Shown here: positions 10,218 to 18,875 of the stretch, one piece after another
Numbering within the stretch: position 1 is the first letter of the stretch
How the letters are laid out: each line of letters starts with the position of its first letter
Assembly (NCBI GenBank): GCA_042219835.1
Contig: JBHJMN010000002.1
Coordinates: forward strand, 1 to 64,000
From: Paenibacillus_G elgii_A
Lineage (GTDB): Bacteria; Bacillota; Bacilli; Paenibacillales; NBRC-103111
Direction: 5' to 3'
Length of the DNA stretch: 64,000 bases
The notes under the pieces: model-generated
Seen by the model: the letters and a program-made list of their open reading frames with translations, nothing else
Database searches by the model: none
Told to the model about the DNA's origin: nothing
Position numbers and translations under genes: made by a program

Positions 10218-10916
10218 CTACTTTCTGCTCTGCGTTACTTTTCCCTTCACTTCGCCGACGGTCACTTTACCGCTCCCGCTCTGAATAATGATCACATTCT
10301 TGGCTACACGGTCGATATCAAGAGAACCGTCGCCCAACTCAACGTTGGCCGAACCGCCAACGTTTTCCACTTTGAGATGCCCGTTTACATTCTCGATGTT
10401 GACGTCAGAGGAAACATCACGGATCGCGATTTCTCCGTCCCGGTTCTTCACCTGAATCGGCCCGCCGATAGCGCTCAAGTTGAGATTGCCATTGACGTTA
10501 TCGATGGTCACGTCCGAGGATAAATTGGATACGGTAATATTGCCGTCCTTGTGAGGCTTTTTGATCTCAAGCTTCATTCGCTCCGGAAGCGTTAACTTGA
10601 TATCTACGGACTGAGGCCCCGTTGCTAAAAATTGGCCTTCGAAGAAAGCGTTCAGCGTAGCAACGCCGTCCTTGTTCTCAAGATTCAGCTTCAGCTTATC
10701 CATGTTGCTGCCGTTTATGACAACGTCGGCTTGGATTTTATCCGCGTCCTTTTTTCCGACAACTTCAATTTGCCCGTTACTGTTGTTAACTACAAGCGCG
10801 GAAAGGTTGGCTCCTGGCAGCTCGAGCTGCTTGGTTGAGGTCGATGCTTGTTTAGCGGAACAAGATACCGATAACAGCAATGCGGCGGAACAGATAACAA
10901 GATTTAACCATTTCAT
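10218..10916 (-). CDS. DUF4097-type lipoprotein
   Basis: 232 residues with an N-terminal signal and lipobox-like LLSVSC, so the mature protein probably starts at that Cys and is anchored to the outer face of the membrane. The body is a run of short beta-strand repeats rich in Asn, Asp, Gly and Val (for example VSNLSSDVTIDNVNGNL, VENVGGSANVELGDG), as in DUF4097 parallel beta-helix proteins. Start at the ATG at 10916, which has GGAG upstream at good spacing; the GTG at 10925 would sit right on that site. It follows the ABC permease gene on the same strand and is probably in the same operon. Molecular role unknown; such proteins commonly accompany cell-envelope stress systems. Confidence 0.75.
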   Translation of the reverse strand: MKWLNLVICSAALLLSVSCSAKQASTSTKQLELPGANLSALVVNNSNGQIEVVGKKDADKIQADVVINGSNMDKLKLNLENKDGVATLNAFFEGQFLATGPQSVDIKLTLPERMKLEIKKPHKDGNITVSNLSSDVTIDNVNGNLNLSAIGGPIQVKNRDGEIAIRDVSSDVNIENVNGHLKVENVGGSANVELGDGSLDIDRVAKNVIIIQSGSGKVTVGEVKGKVTQSRK

Positions 10917-10949
10917 TTTCGTCACTCCGTTTTAGATGGATTTGAATGC

Positions 10950-11885
10950 TTAGGCGACATCCCGTTTCACGAACAGGGGATATGAAATCAGATGCAAGAG
11001 AGCAAGATGGAGAAGAAGCATTATAACCGAAAAGCCTGTGGTCAATCCCTCGACCGATGCCGTTCCGAAGAAATAAGGCGTTAGATCGGTATGGGAAAAA
11101 ATGAAGTATTTTGTCCATGGCCAACCGTTCATGGCGATGCTGATGACAAATCCGGCAATCGCGGCCAGCATGGAGAAAACAATGGAAAAGGTAACGCTGC
11201 GAAATGCGGCGGAAATCGTAAACGCGAATGTCAACACGAGCAGCATGAACGGGACGTTGAATACAAAAGAGCCCACTAAAGCCTGCAGCATCCCGGTTTG
11301 CTGTACGGTCTGGTCTTTGACGAACAAATAGGAGCCGCCAATCCCTTCGAAGCCGAACAGGATGCCGCCCAAGAAGACGGAAGCCAGAAAACCGATCAGG
11401 CACATAAATAATCCCAGCAATACGGCAGCCGTATATTTGGCGATATAAATTTTCGTGCGGCTGGCCGAGCGGGTCAGTAAAAATTTGATCGTTCCCGATG
11501 CGAATTCGGCAGCGACAATGTCGCCGGCTATAATGAGTGCGAGAATCGTAATACCGAAGATTACGTTTTTGGCCTGGCTCGCCGTAAAGCTCCAAGCGTT
11601 CACTTGCGGCGGAAGGTTGTGGTCAAGGTAGTATTGATTCAGCAGCAGTTTGTCCGCCGCCGCCTTCTTCTCGATGGGCAGGCCGTCCGATTTCGCCAGG
11701 TCGCGCGTCAGCTTGGCGTTTTCGTACTGTAGAAGCGTCTTCCAGTCTTCATTGTAACCTACGGCTCCGGAGCCTCTCAGATTCACCATCTGGACGAAGA
11801 TGTACAGTACGAGTATACCGATCATGATCCATGTTCGCTTCCGTTTGTAAATCTTCATATTTTCATTGCGTATGAACGGAATCAT
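10950..11885 (-). CDS. ABC-2 type transporter permease
   Basis: 311 residues. One membrane segment near residues 19-36 (WIMIGILVLYIFVQMV) is followed by an extracytoplasmic stretch of about 65 residues and then five or so hydrophobic segments. This is the usual layout of ABC-2 permeases of small bacterial exporters for peptides or antibiotics. Its ATG shares one base with the TGA of the ATPase gene upstream (TGATG), indicating translational coupling. It probably pairs with that ATPase in a membrane exporter under control of the divergent kinase/regulator. Substrate unknown. Confidence 0.85.
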   Translation of the reverse strand: MIPFIRNENMKIYKRKRTWIMIGILVLYIFVQMVNLRGSGAVGYNEDWKTLLQYENAKLTRDLAKSDGLPIEKKAAADKLLLNQYYLDHNLPPQVNAWSFTASQAKNVIFGITILALIIAGDIVAAEFASGTIKFLLTRSASRTKIYIAKYTAAVLLGLFMCLIGFLASVFLGGILFGFEGIGGSYLFVKDQTVQQTGMLQALVGSFVFNVPFMLLVLTFAFTISAAFRSVTFSIVFSMLAAIAGFVISIAMNGWPWTKYFIFSHTDLTPYFFGTASVEGLTTGFSVIMLLLHLALLHLISYPLFVKRDVA

Positions 11886-12796
11886 CAGGCGCTCCCCTCC
11901 GTAATTTCGATGAATTTATCCTCCAGCGTTCGTTTTGCCGTTTGAACGCCATAGACCTTGACACCGGCTTCCATAAGTTTTCCGGTGATTTCGGGAATTT
12001 GCTCTTTATGAACGGGGACTTGCAGCATATTTTGATCCGCAATAATCTCCTTGCCGGATAGCAGGGACTGAAGCACCGGAAGTGCCAGATCCGGGCGGTC
12101 GATTTCAAAACGGACTTGCGTAAGCTGATTTTGCATCATCTCCGCAACCGGATGTATGCCGATCAGCTTTCCTTTTTGCAAAATGGTTACCCGGTCGCAC
12201 ATCATTTCCATTTCGGCCATCAGATGGCTTGAAATGAGCACGCCGGTCCCCTCTTTTTTGGACAAATGGATCAAATGCTCTCTAAGCTCACGAATACCGG
12301 CCGGATCCAATCCGTTTGTCGGCTCGTCAAGTACGAGCAGGGAAGGCTTATGGACCAGGGCGACCGCCAAGCCGAGCCGCTGCTTCATGCCGAGCGAATA
12401 GGTTCCGACTTTGTTCTGAATGCTGTCTTCGAGCCCGACCAACGAAATAACCTCCTGAATTCGTTCCCGGCTCACGTCAGGGGACATTCTGGAGAAATGA
12501 ATCAAATTGTCGTAGCCGGAAAGGTACTTGTACAAATCCGGATTTTCTACAATCACCCCCACATGCTTCATCGCGGTCTCGAAGCTCTTATTAACATCTT
12601 TTCCTTGGACTAGCACTTGACCGCCGGACTTAGAGATCAGTCCTACGATCATTCGGATCGTTGTCGTTTTTCCAGCTCCGTTGGGGCCGACCAATCCGAC
12701 AATTTCTCCCGGCTGCACATCGAAGGAAAGGCGGTCCACAATCGTCTTTTTGCCGATCTTTTTTGTCAGGTTGCGAATTTGAAGTAATGATGTCAA
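11885..12796 (-). CDS. ABC transporter ATP-binding protein
   Basis: 303 residues. Walker A GPNGAGKTT, signature YSLGMKQRL, Walker B LLVLDEPTNGLDP and a switch His (SSH) are all visible, so it should hydrolyse ATP. A C-terminal tail of about 80 residues follows the nucleotide-binding domain, typical of exporter ATPases of the BcrA/NatA type. The start is a TTG at 12796 with AAGGAGGG seven bases away. It is the first gene of a minus-strand operon with the permease and DUF4097 lipoprotein and diverges from the kinase/regulator gene. A role in exporting or resisting an envelope-active compound is inferred from family and context. Confidence 0.9.
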   Translation of the reverse strand: MTSLLQIRNLTKKIGKKTIVDRLSFDVQPGEIVGLVGPNGAGKTTTIRMIVGLISKSGGQVLVQGKDVNKSFETAMKHVGVIVENPDLYKYLSGYDNLIHFSRMSPDVSRERIQEVISLVGLEDSIQNKVGTYSLGMKQRLGLAVALVHKPSLLVLDEPTNGLDPAGIRELREHLIHLSKKEGTGVLISSHLMAEMEMMCDRVTILQKGKLIGIHPVAEMMQNQLTQVRFEIDRPDLALPVLQSLLSGKEIIADQNMLQVPVHKEQIPEITGKLMEAGVKVYGVQTAKRTLEDKFIEITEGSA

Positions 12797-12981
12797 CGGC
12801 TTTCCCTCCTTTTCGTCTCATAAATCCTAACCCGCAAGGCCCCCTAAACGTAACAAAAAGGCCATCATACTCCCTAGTGACAAAATGTCATAACCTTGTT
12901 ATGATAATGGAAAACAACAGAAATAATGGTCGATGTTATTAAAATATACATTTATTTACCTGATGGAATGGAGCTTCTCGA

Positions 12982-14775
12982 ATGCGTCTTTTGAATATCA
13001 ATTGGTCGTGGCAGGATTGGACGGTCTTTTCCGTTCGAACCCTTTGGATGGTCATCGTTGTCTTTTTATCGTATCAGGATAATCCGTCCTTTCCGTTTTC
13101 GATCGTTTTGTTCGGTGTGCTGGTATGTTACACATTACCCTTGCTCTTGATGCCCGTTCATTACCGCTGGTATCTGCTGGCGGAAGGTTGTCTGGCTGGC
13201 GGTTTATCCTTGTTCCTTGCTCATCAATATGAGCTCATCCGCTTGTTTCATCCTGCCGTCTTTACGATCGCGTTTTATAGCCGTGGCAAATCGCATTTTA
13301 TCGCTGTACCGTTGGCGCTTACCATCTTTTGCTTCGGTGGAAGAGGAGCCTTTCATTTCACGCTTGAATCGGTTTTGCAAAATTTGGTCGATGGCGCCTT
13401 TGTGTACCTCATTGGCTTTGGGTTACAAAAGGCATTTGGTGCTGTTAACAATATCCTGTTAAAGTTGGAATCGATCAAAAAACAGTATCAAGCTTTGGAG
13501 CAGCATTCCAACCAAGTCGAACGAATGACCCTGCTGGAAGAAAGGTATCGAATGGCCCGCGAGCTTCACGATACGATTGGTCATACGTTTACTTCCATGA
13601 TATTGGGTATGGAGACGTTGCGCCCGTACATTTCTTCCCGGGAAGGGACGGAGAAGCTGCAGTCCATGCTTCAGTTGGGCAGATCGGGGTTCGAGGATAT
13701 CAGGCGACAAGTTCATCAGATGGACCCGTTGGAAGAAGATCTTCCTTTAGACTTGTCGCTTCTTAACATCATCAATGAATTTAAAAAAAACACTTCCATC
13801 CGTGTCATTTTTCGAACGATGGGCGAGCCGTTTATCGTCCTGAAGCAGGCCAAGCTGATCCTGTATCGCTGTCTTCAGGAAGCTTTGACCAACGCAAGCC
13901 TGCACGGCCAGGCCAGTTCTATTCAGGTGCTTGTTCAATACGACCGGGAGCAGATCATCATGCAGGTGCAAGATAACGGCAAGGGAAATAAAGCTATCGA
14001 GTTCGGCTTCGGGCTATCGGGGATGAAGGAGCGGCTGGCTTCTCTGCAGGGAAAGCTGTATGTTCATTCCCGGGAGGAGGAAGGTACGGTCGTCGTCTGT
14101 TCCATTCCGCGGTTGTATGAAGAAGGGAAGCCCGTTCAGAAAATCAAGGTGTTGCTTGTCGACGATCAACTGCTGATTCGCGATAGTTTGAAGTCGCTGC
14201 TCGAATATGAAAAAGGGTTTCGGATTCAACTGGCATCCAATGGGAAGCAGGCGGTGGAGCAGTGCAAAAACGATCCGCCCGACGTCATTCTGATGGACGT
14301 GCAGATGCCGGAGACGGATGGCATCGCCACGACGAGAATCATCAAAGAAGCCTGGCCGGATATACGCATAGTGATGATCACAACATTCGAGGACGTTTCC
14401 TATGCGTCCCAGTCCCTTGCTTCGGGGGCCGAAGGCTATGTGTTAAAAACGATTGATCCTAAGGAACTTGCAGCGGTTATTCGGCTTGTGTACGGCGGTG
14501 GCACAATGATTTCTCAGGATGTCGCCAACCGTTTGTTCCAGCAAACGGGACCGGCTAAGAATCCTTACGAATTAACGGACCGCGAATTGGAAATTCTCCA
14601 TGGTCTGGCGGAAGGGCTTCGCTATAAAGCAATCGCCGCCAAGGTACATTTGTCCGAAGGTACGGTCCGAAACTACGTTTCATCGATTTACTTGAAAATG
14701 CAGGTACAAGGTCGCGATGAAGCGATTGAGAAAGCCAAAAAGGAATGTATTGTCAACTCTGACGCGAAGCATTAA
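12982..14775 (+). CDS. Fused NarL-type histidine kinase and response regulator
   Basis: 597 residues in one frame. The N-terminal 150 residues carry several membrane segments. A HisKA_3 domain follows (RELHDTIGH, phospho-acceptor His196), then an HATPase with N box (EALTNASLHG near 300) and G-box GFGLSGMKERL. After a short linker comes a receiver domain (LLVDDQ, phospho-acceptor Asp439 in LMDVQMP, K in VLKT), then a LuxR helix-turn-helix (ELTDRELEIL...TVRNYVSSIY, about 531-575). Kinase and regulator of this family are normally separate genes; here they are joined. A DNA-binding domain would then be tethered to the membrane. It diverges from the ABC exporter operon, which it probably regulates. 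Good GGAATGGAG site before the ATG. Confidence 0.88.
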   Translation: MRLLNINWSWQDWTVFSVRTLWMVIVVFLSYQDNPSFPFSIVLFGVLVCYTLPLLLMPVHYRWYLLAEGCLAGGLSLFLAHQYELIRLFHPAVFTIAFYSRGKSHFIAVPLALTIFCFGGRGAFHFTLESVLQNLVDGAFVYLIGFGLQKAFGAVNNILLKLESIKKQYQALEQHSNQVERMTLLEERYRMARELHDTIGHTFTSMILGMETLRPYISSREGTEKLQSMLQLGRSGFEDIRRQVHQMDPLEEDLPLDLSLLNIINEFKKNTSIRVIFRTMGEPFIVLKQAKLILYRCLQEALTNASLHGQASSIQVLVQYDREQIIMQVQDNGKGNKAIEFGFGLSGMKERLASLQGKLYVHSREEEGTVVVCSIPRLYEEGKPVQKIKVLLVDDQLLIRDSLKSLLEYEKGFRIQLASNGKQAVEQCKNDPPDVILMDVQMPETDGIATTRIIKEAWPDIRIVMITTFEDVSYASQSLASGAEGYVLKTIDPKELAAVIRLVYGGGTMISQDVANRLFQQTGPAKNPYELTDRELEILHGLAEGLRYKAIAAKVHLSEGTVRNYVSSIYLKMQVQGRDEAIEKAKKECIVNSDAKH

Positions 14776-14796
14776 AAAAAGAATCGGGGTGGGGTT

Positions 14797-16008
14797 ATGT
14801 CCAAGCTTGCTTTTTTATTTCCCGGACAGGGTTCGCAGTATGTGGGAATGGGCAAAGGATTCTGGCATGAGTTCGCGATTGCCAAGCATTTATTTGAAGA
14901 AGCCAATGAAACGCTGGGATTCGATTTGAAGCAAATGTGCTTTAACGGCAGCAGTATGGAGCTAACACAAACCTTGAACGCGCAACCCGCCATTCTTACC
15001 GTCAGTGTCATTGCTTTTCGGGTCTATATGCAGGAGGTCGGCATAGAGCCAGCTTATGCGGCTGGACACAGTCTTGGGGAATATTCGGCGCTTGTATGCA
15101 GCGGCCAACTTGCATTTGCCGACGCTTTAAGGCTTGTCAGGCTAAGGGGAGAGCTGATGCAAGCCGCAGCCGATTCTGAAACAGGCGCTATGGCCGCAGT
15201 GATCGGAGAGTCAAGAGAAGCTCTGGAGGCGCTTTGCGAGCAGATTTCGACGACTAAACAGCCTGTCGTCATCGCATGCTACAATTCTCAGCAACAAAAT
15301 GTGATCTCGGGGCAACGCAGCGCCGTTTATAAAGTCGTGGAACAGCTGCAAAAAAGGAAGATTAAATCTGTTTTCTTGAAGGTGAGCGCTCCATTTCACT
15401 GCCCTTTGATGCTGGAAGCGGCCAACGAGTTGTTTAACGAGTTGTCTAAATTCAAGTACAACGCGTGGAGATGGCCAGTGATATCTAATGTAACCGCCCT
15501 GCCTTACGGACACCACGATTCATTGGCGGAGCTGCTGCGGCAGCAGATGATTGCCCCGGTAAGGTGGGTGGACACGCTGTTCTTTTTGCAGGAACAGGGC
15601 ATCGGCAATTTTGTAGAGCTGGGGCCGAAAAAAGTGGTGAGTGAACTGGTCAAGGAGAGTATAGCGTCGGCCCATGTATACTCGTTGACAGGCCCCGATT
15701 TATTACCGGATATTGCGAGGTGTTTTGGCGATAAGGCGGGGCGCTTCCGGAAAGGTCTTGAATGGATGGAAGCTTGTTGGAACCTGGCTGTGACAAGCCG
15801 TAACCAGAATTGGAATCTGGAGGAATATATGCGGGATGTGGTCGGAAATTGCAATCGGATGAAGGACATCATACAAGGTATAAAGAATGCAGAAGCATCC
15901 CCGACTTCAGATCAAGCGCATACGATGCAAGAACTATTGGTAACCGTCTTGAAAGCGAAAAAGCTCTCTCAAGAGGAACAGGATCGCATCATGAAAAAAA
16001 TAGATTAA
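14797..16008 (+). CDS. FabD-like malonyl-CoA:ACP acyltransferase (trans-AT type) with C-terminal extension
   Basis: 403 residues. FPGQGSQYVGMG near the N terminus, active-site GHSLGEYSAL (Ser92) and catalytic His in APFHCP (His201) identify a malonyl transferase that would load malonyl groups onto acyl or peptidyl carrier proteins. FabD usually has about 310 residues; here about 90 more (WNLAVTSRNQNWNLEEY to the end) form a tail of unknown role. Stand-alone malonyl transferases of this kind accompany trans-AT polyketide and iturin-like hybrid clusters. It lies 21 bases after the kinase/regulator gene with a GGGGTGGGG site. No polyketide synthase module is visible in the window, so its partner may be outside it or the locus B cassette; this is inference. 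Confidence 0.85.
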   Translation: MSKLAFLFPGQGSQYVGMGKGFWHEFAIAKHLFEEANETLGFDLKQMCFNGSSMELTQTLNAQPAILTVSVIAFRVYMQEVGIEPAYAAGHSLGEYSALVCSGQLAFADALRLVRLRGELMQAAADSETGAMAAVIGESREALEALCEQISTTKQPVVIACYNSQQQNVISGQRSAVYKVVEQLQKRKIKSVFLKVSAPFHCPLMLEAANELFNELSKFKYNAWRWPVISNVTALPYGHHDSLAELLRQQMIAPVRWVDTLFFLQEQGIGNFVELGPKKVVSELVKESIASAHVYSLTGPDLLPDIARCFGDKAGRFRKGLEWMEACWNLAVTSRNQNWNLEEYMRDVVGNCNRMKDIIQGIKNAEASPTSDQAHTMQELLVTVLKAKKLSQEEQDRIMKKID

Positions 16009-16043
16009 CATACCGGGAAGTAGGCGAACGGGCCGTTCCGTCC

Positions 16044-16295
16044 TCAGCTTGTCGCCCGCTCCAAAGCTTCCAAATACGCATAGGCCTCTTCGTTCGAATG
16101 GCCGCACATCTCCTCCGAGGCTCGCAGGCTGCCGCATACGGCGGGGCGTTCCGGACTCCCGAACAATCCGCAGCGGTTATCCGAAGTGAGCTGGATGCAG
16201 CGAACCCCGGCAGGCTTGCCTTCCGGCATACCCGGGATCGGGGATGAAATCGATATGACGATACAGCAGGCGGCGCATCCGATCCGGCACTCCAT
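16044..16295 (-). CDS. YkgJ-type cysteine-cluster protein
   Basis: 83 residues with clustered cysteines: MECRIGCAACC at the start, RCIQL, RCGLF and VCGSL, then EMCG. The phrase SISSPIPGMPEGKPAG is characteristic of the short YkgJ/UPF0153 proteins, which are thought to bind zinc or iron through these cysteines. Start supported by GGGAGG eight bases upstream. The gene is convergent with the acyltransferase and stands alone. Function beyond metal binding is unknown. Confidence 0.8.
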   Translation of the reverse strand: MECRIGCAACCIVISISSPIPGMPEGKPAGVRCIQLTSDNRCGLFGSPERPAVCGSLRASEEMCGHSNEEAYAYLEALERATS

Positions 16296-16474
16296 AGGTC
16301 TTACCTCCCACCCTTTTGCGCTTCTACGACTAGTCCTCTTATTATACCATATCCTTTTCGATGATCAGGCAACCTTCGGGTTGTCTCTTTTTGTGTCAGG
16401 AAGACACTATTAAAAATGGTAAATATGATTAAGTAGATAATTTTATCCCACCAAAGTTGAAATGTATACCTGTG

Positions 16475-16499
16475 ACGCGTCATGGGGCGATTTTATAAT
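16475..16499 (+). promoter_or_regulatory. Possible promoter -10 for the sugar importer
   Basis: A consensus TATAAT lies at 16494-16499, about 50 bases before the binding-protein gene. No good -35 element is seen at the right distance, which would suit an activator-dependent promoter. This is suggestive only. Confidence 0.3.
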
Positions 16500-16551
16500 A
16501 AAAGCAAGGTGAAGGTCACCGATACAAATATCGACATAGGGGGATTCCCAG

Positions 16552-17928
16552 ATGAAGAAAAGTGTACTTTGTTCCGCAAGCGCAGCGCTCTTGCTGACCA
16601 CCGTACTGGCTGGCTGCGGCAGTTCCGCGCCGGCTGCGAATAGCGACAAAGACAAAGGAGCGGAGGCCGGCAAGTCGGCTGCCGGAACGGAGGCGAAGGC
16701 CGGCTCGTTCCAAATGACGGTGCGTCACATCAACGTCCGGGAAACGGCGAAATCGGCGCTGGAGCTGCTGCAAAGGGTGACGGCGAAAACGGAGCAGGAC
16801 GTTCCGGGACTTAAGCTGAACCTCGACGGCGTCGAAGATACCGTCAACCGCGATGTGAAGCTGAAAGCGGAAATGTCCTCCGGCAAGCCGCCGCATATTT
16901 TCAACTTATTCGGCGGTGCGGATACTCAGAACTACGCCAAGGCAGGCCATTTGCTCCCGTTGAACGATATTCTGAAAGAGCTTGGCTTGTCGGACCAATT
17001 CTACAATCTAGGCGAATTTACAGTAGATGGGAAAATCTACGGTCTGCCGGAATCCGGTTACGTGGAAGGGTTCTACTACAACAAGAAAATGTTCCAGGAC
17101 GCCGGCGTCCAGGTTCCGAAAAACTGGGAAGAATTCCTCAAAGTAAGCGAAGCTTTGAAAGCGAAAAAAATTACGCCGATCGCGCTGGGCGGCGGACCGG
17201 AAAGCGCTTGGGCGATCAACATGCTCGGCAACAGCTTGTTTGTCGGCTTAGGCGGTACCGAACAGCAGGAAGGCTTCAAATCGGGCAAAACCAAGTGGAC
17301 TGACGCTCCGGTTGTAGAGGCGTTCAAGCGGATGAAGGAATTGAAGGATAAAGGCTATATCGATCCTAACGTATTGGGACTGAAATATGCCGAAGGTCAG
17401 GCGAAGTTCTACACAGGCCAGGCTGCCATGCTGTTTGACGGCACGTGGACGACTTCCGCGGTGCTTGACAAAGAAAAATCGACCGTGAAAGACAATGTCG
17501 GCTTCTTCCGTCTCCCGGATATGGGCGGTAAAGGCGACGGCTACATCAACGGCGGATGGAGTAACGGCTACGGTTTCTCCGCTCACCTGAACGACAACGA
17601 ATTGAAAGCCGTTAAAACGTTCATCAAAAACTTCTACACGATCGAGAATCAAGCCGATCAGCTTAACAAAGCAAACCGGATTCCGGCTATGAAAAACGTC
17701 AAAGGCACGAACGACGCGCATCCGCTGGTCAAAGAGATCAGCGACGCTCAAGGATCGTCCAAAGGCGCATTCCCGGCGTTCGACGCCTTGGTTCAGCCGA
17801 AAGTGAAGGTGACTCTCGAATCTTCGATACAAGAACTGCTTGGCGGACAAATTTCACCGGAGAAACTTGCCGAACGTATGCAAAAAACACAGGATGAAGC
17901 GAATCAAGCCGACGGCCAAAAAAAATAA
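16552..17928 (+). CDS. Sugar ABC transporter substrate-binding lipoprotein
   Basis: 458 residues. A signal peptide with lipobox LAGC (Cys near residue 22) is followed by an Ala/Lys/Asp-rich linker and a family 1 extracellular solute-binding fold (YGLPESGYVEGFYYNKKMF, GWSNGYGFSA). It captures an oligosaccharide or sugar outside the cell for the two permeases downstream. The ATG has AGGGGGA upstream. Its large gap to the permease genes holds a hairpin, a common arrangement that makes more binding protein than permease. Sugar identity cannot be told from the sequence. Confidence 0.9.
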   Translation: MKKSVLCSASAALLLTTVLAGCGSSAPAANSDKDKGAEAGKSAAGTEAKAGSFQMTVRHINVRETAKSALELLQRVTAKTEQDVPGLKLNLDGVEDTVNRDVKLKAEMSSGKPPHIFNLFGGADTQNYAKAGHLLPLNDILKELGLSDQFYNLGEFTVDGKIYGLPESGYVEGFYYNKKMFQDAGVQVPKNWEEFLKVSEALKAKKITPIALGGGPESAWAINMLGNSLFVGLGGTEQQEGFKSGKTKWTDAPVVEAFKRMKELKDKGYIDPNVLGLKYAEGQAKFYTGQAAMLFDGTWTTSAVLDKEKSTVKDNVGFFRLPDMGGKGDGYINGGWSNGYGFSAHLNDNELKAVKTFIKNFYTIENQADQLNKANRIPAMKNVKGTNDAHPLVKEISDAQGSSKGAFPAFDALVQPKVKVTLESSIQELLGGQISPEKLAERMQKTQDEANQADGQKK

Positions 17929-17940
17929 ACAGCTAAACAA

Positions 17941-17971
17941 GGGTGCCGCCATCGCGCGGCGCCCGCATTTT
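17941..17971 (+). terminator. Attenuating hairpin between binding-protein and permease genes
   Basis: GGGTGCCGC pairs with GCGGCGCCC (one G-T pair) around a six-base loop, followed by CATTTTG. It probably reduces readthrough into the permease genes or protects the 3' end of the binding-protein mRNA. Confidence 0.6.
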
Positions 17972-17989
17972 GCTATCGGAGGGTGATCC

Positions 17990-18874
17990 ATGAATAAGGT
18001 GCTGAGGAATCCGGTGGCCTATTTAATTTTTATCGTCCCGGCCCTGGTTTTGTATGTGACGTTTTATATCGTTCCGCTGTTCTCGTCCCTAAGATATTCC
18101 GTCACAAGCTGGAACGGGATTAACGAACCGGTGTTCAACGGAATCGAAAACTTCCTTAAGGCGCTCCAAGACGAAAAGTTTTGGATCGGATTTAAAAATA
18201 ATGTCTATTTTGTCGGGTTTTCGCTTTTTATTCAGGTTCCGATTATTATCGCGGTCGGCATTATCATCAGCAGGGCGAAAAAGATGCTGGGGCTTTATAA
18301 AGTATCGGTGTTTTTGCCGAGCATCCTGTCGACGGCCGCCGTGTCGATTATATGGCAATTCATCTACCAGCCGGATGCCGGGCTGCTCAATCAGCTTCTC
18401 CGCGTTACCGGTTTCGCCGAAGTGGCCAAGCCGTGGCTTGGAACCCCGGATACGGCTATGACTGCGGTGCTCATAGCGAACGCTTGGCAGTGGACCGGAT
18501 TTTATATCGTTCTGGTGCTCGCAGCCATCTTCGCGATTCCTTCGGAAGTGCTGGAGGCGGCGGAAATCGACGGCGCCGTCGGCTTCAAGAAGGCGTGGCA
18601 CATCACCGTGCCGCTCATTCGATCGGTTATTGTCGTCGTCATGCTGCTGTCGATTACGGGCGCGATGAAGGCGCTGGATATCGTCTTGATTATGACCAGC
18701 GGCGGCCCTTTTGGCAGTTCGGAAGTCATGGCCTCGTATATGTACAAGCAGGCGTATTCGGCCGGCGAATACGGTTACGCCAATGCTATTGCGATTATCA
18801 TTTTTGTGTTTACGTCTATCGTCACGCTCATTTTCCATCTGTTCTCACGCAGGGTAGAGGAGGTTAAATACTGA
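17990..18874 (+). CDS. Sugar ABC transporter permease, MalF/UgpA type
   Basis: 294 residues with about six membrane segments and the ABC importer EAA loop (EVLEAAEIDGAVGFKKAWHITVPLI), which contacts the ATPase. GGAGGGTGAT precedes the ATG. It forms the membrane channel with the next permease. Its stop is one base from the start of that gene, so the two are surely coexpressed. Confidence 0.92.
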   Translation: MNKVLRNPVAYLIFIVPALVLYVTFYIVPLFSSLRYSVTSWNGINEPVFNGIENFLKALQDEKFWIGFKNNVYFVGFSLFIQVPIIIAVGIIISRAKKMLGLYKVSVFLPSILSTAAVSIIWQFIYQPDAGLLNQLLRVTGFAEVAKPWLGTPDTAMTAVLIANAWQWTGFYIVLVLAAIFAIPSEVLEAAEIDGAVGFKKAWHITVPLIRSVIVVVMLLSITGAMKALDIVLIMTSGGPFGSSEVMASYMYKQAYSAGEYGYANAIAIIIFVFTSIVTLIFHLFSRRVEEVKY

Positions 18875-18875
18875 C

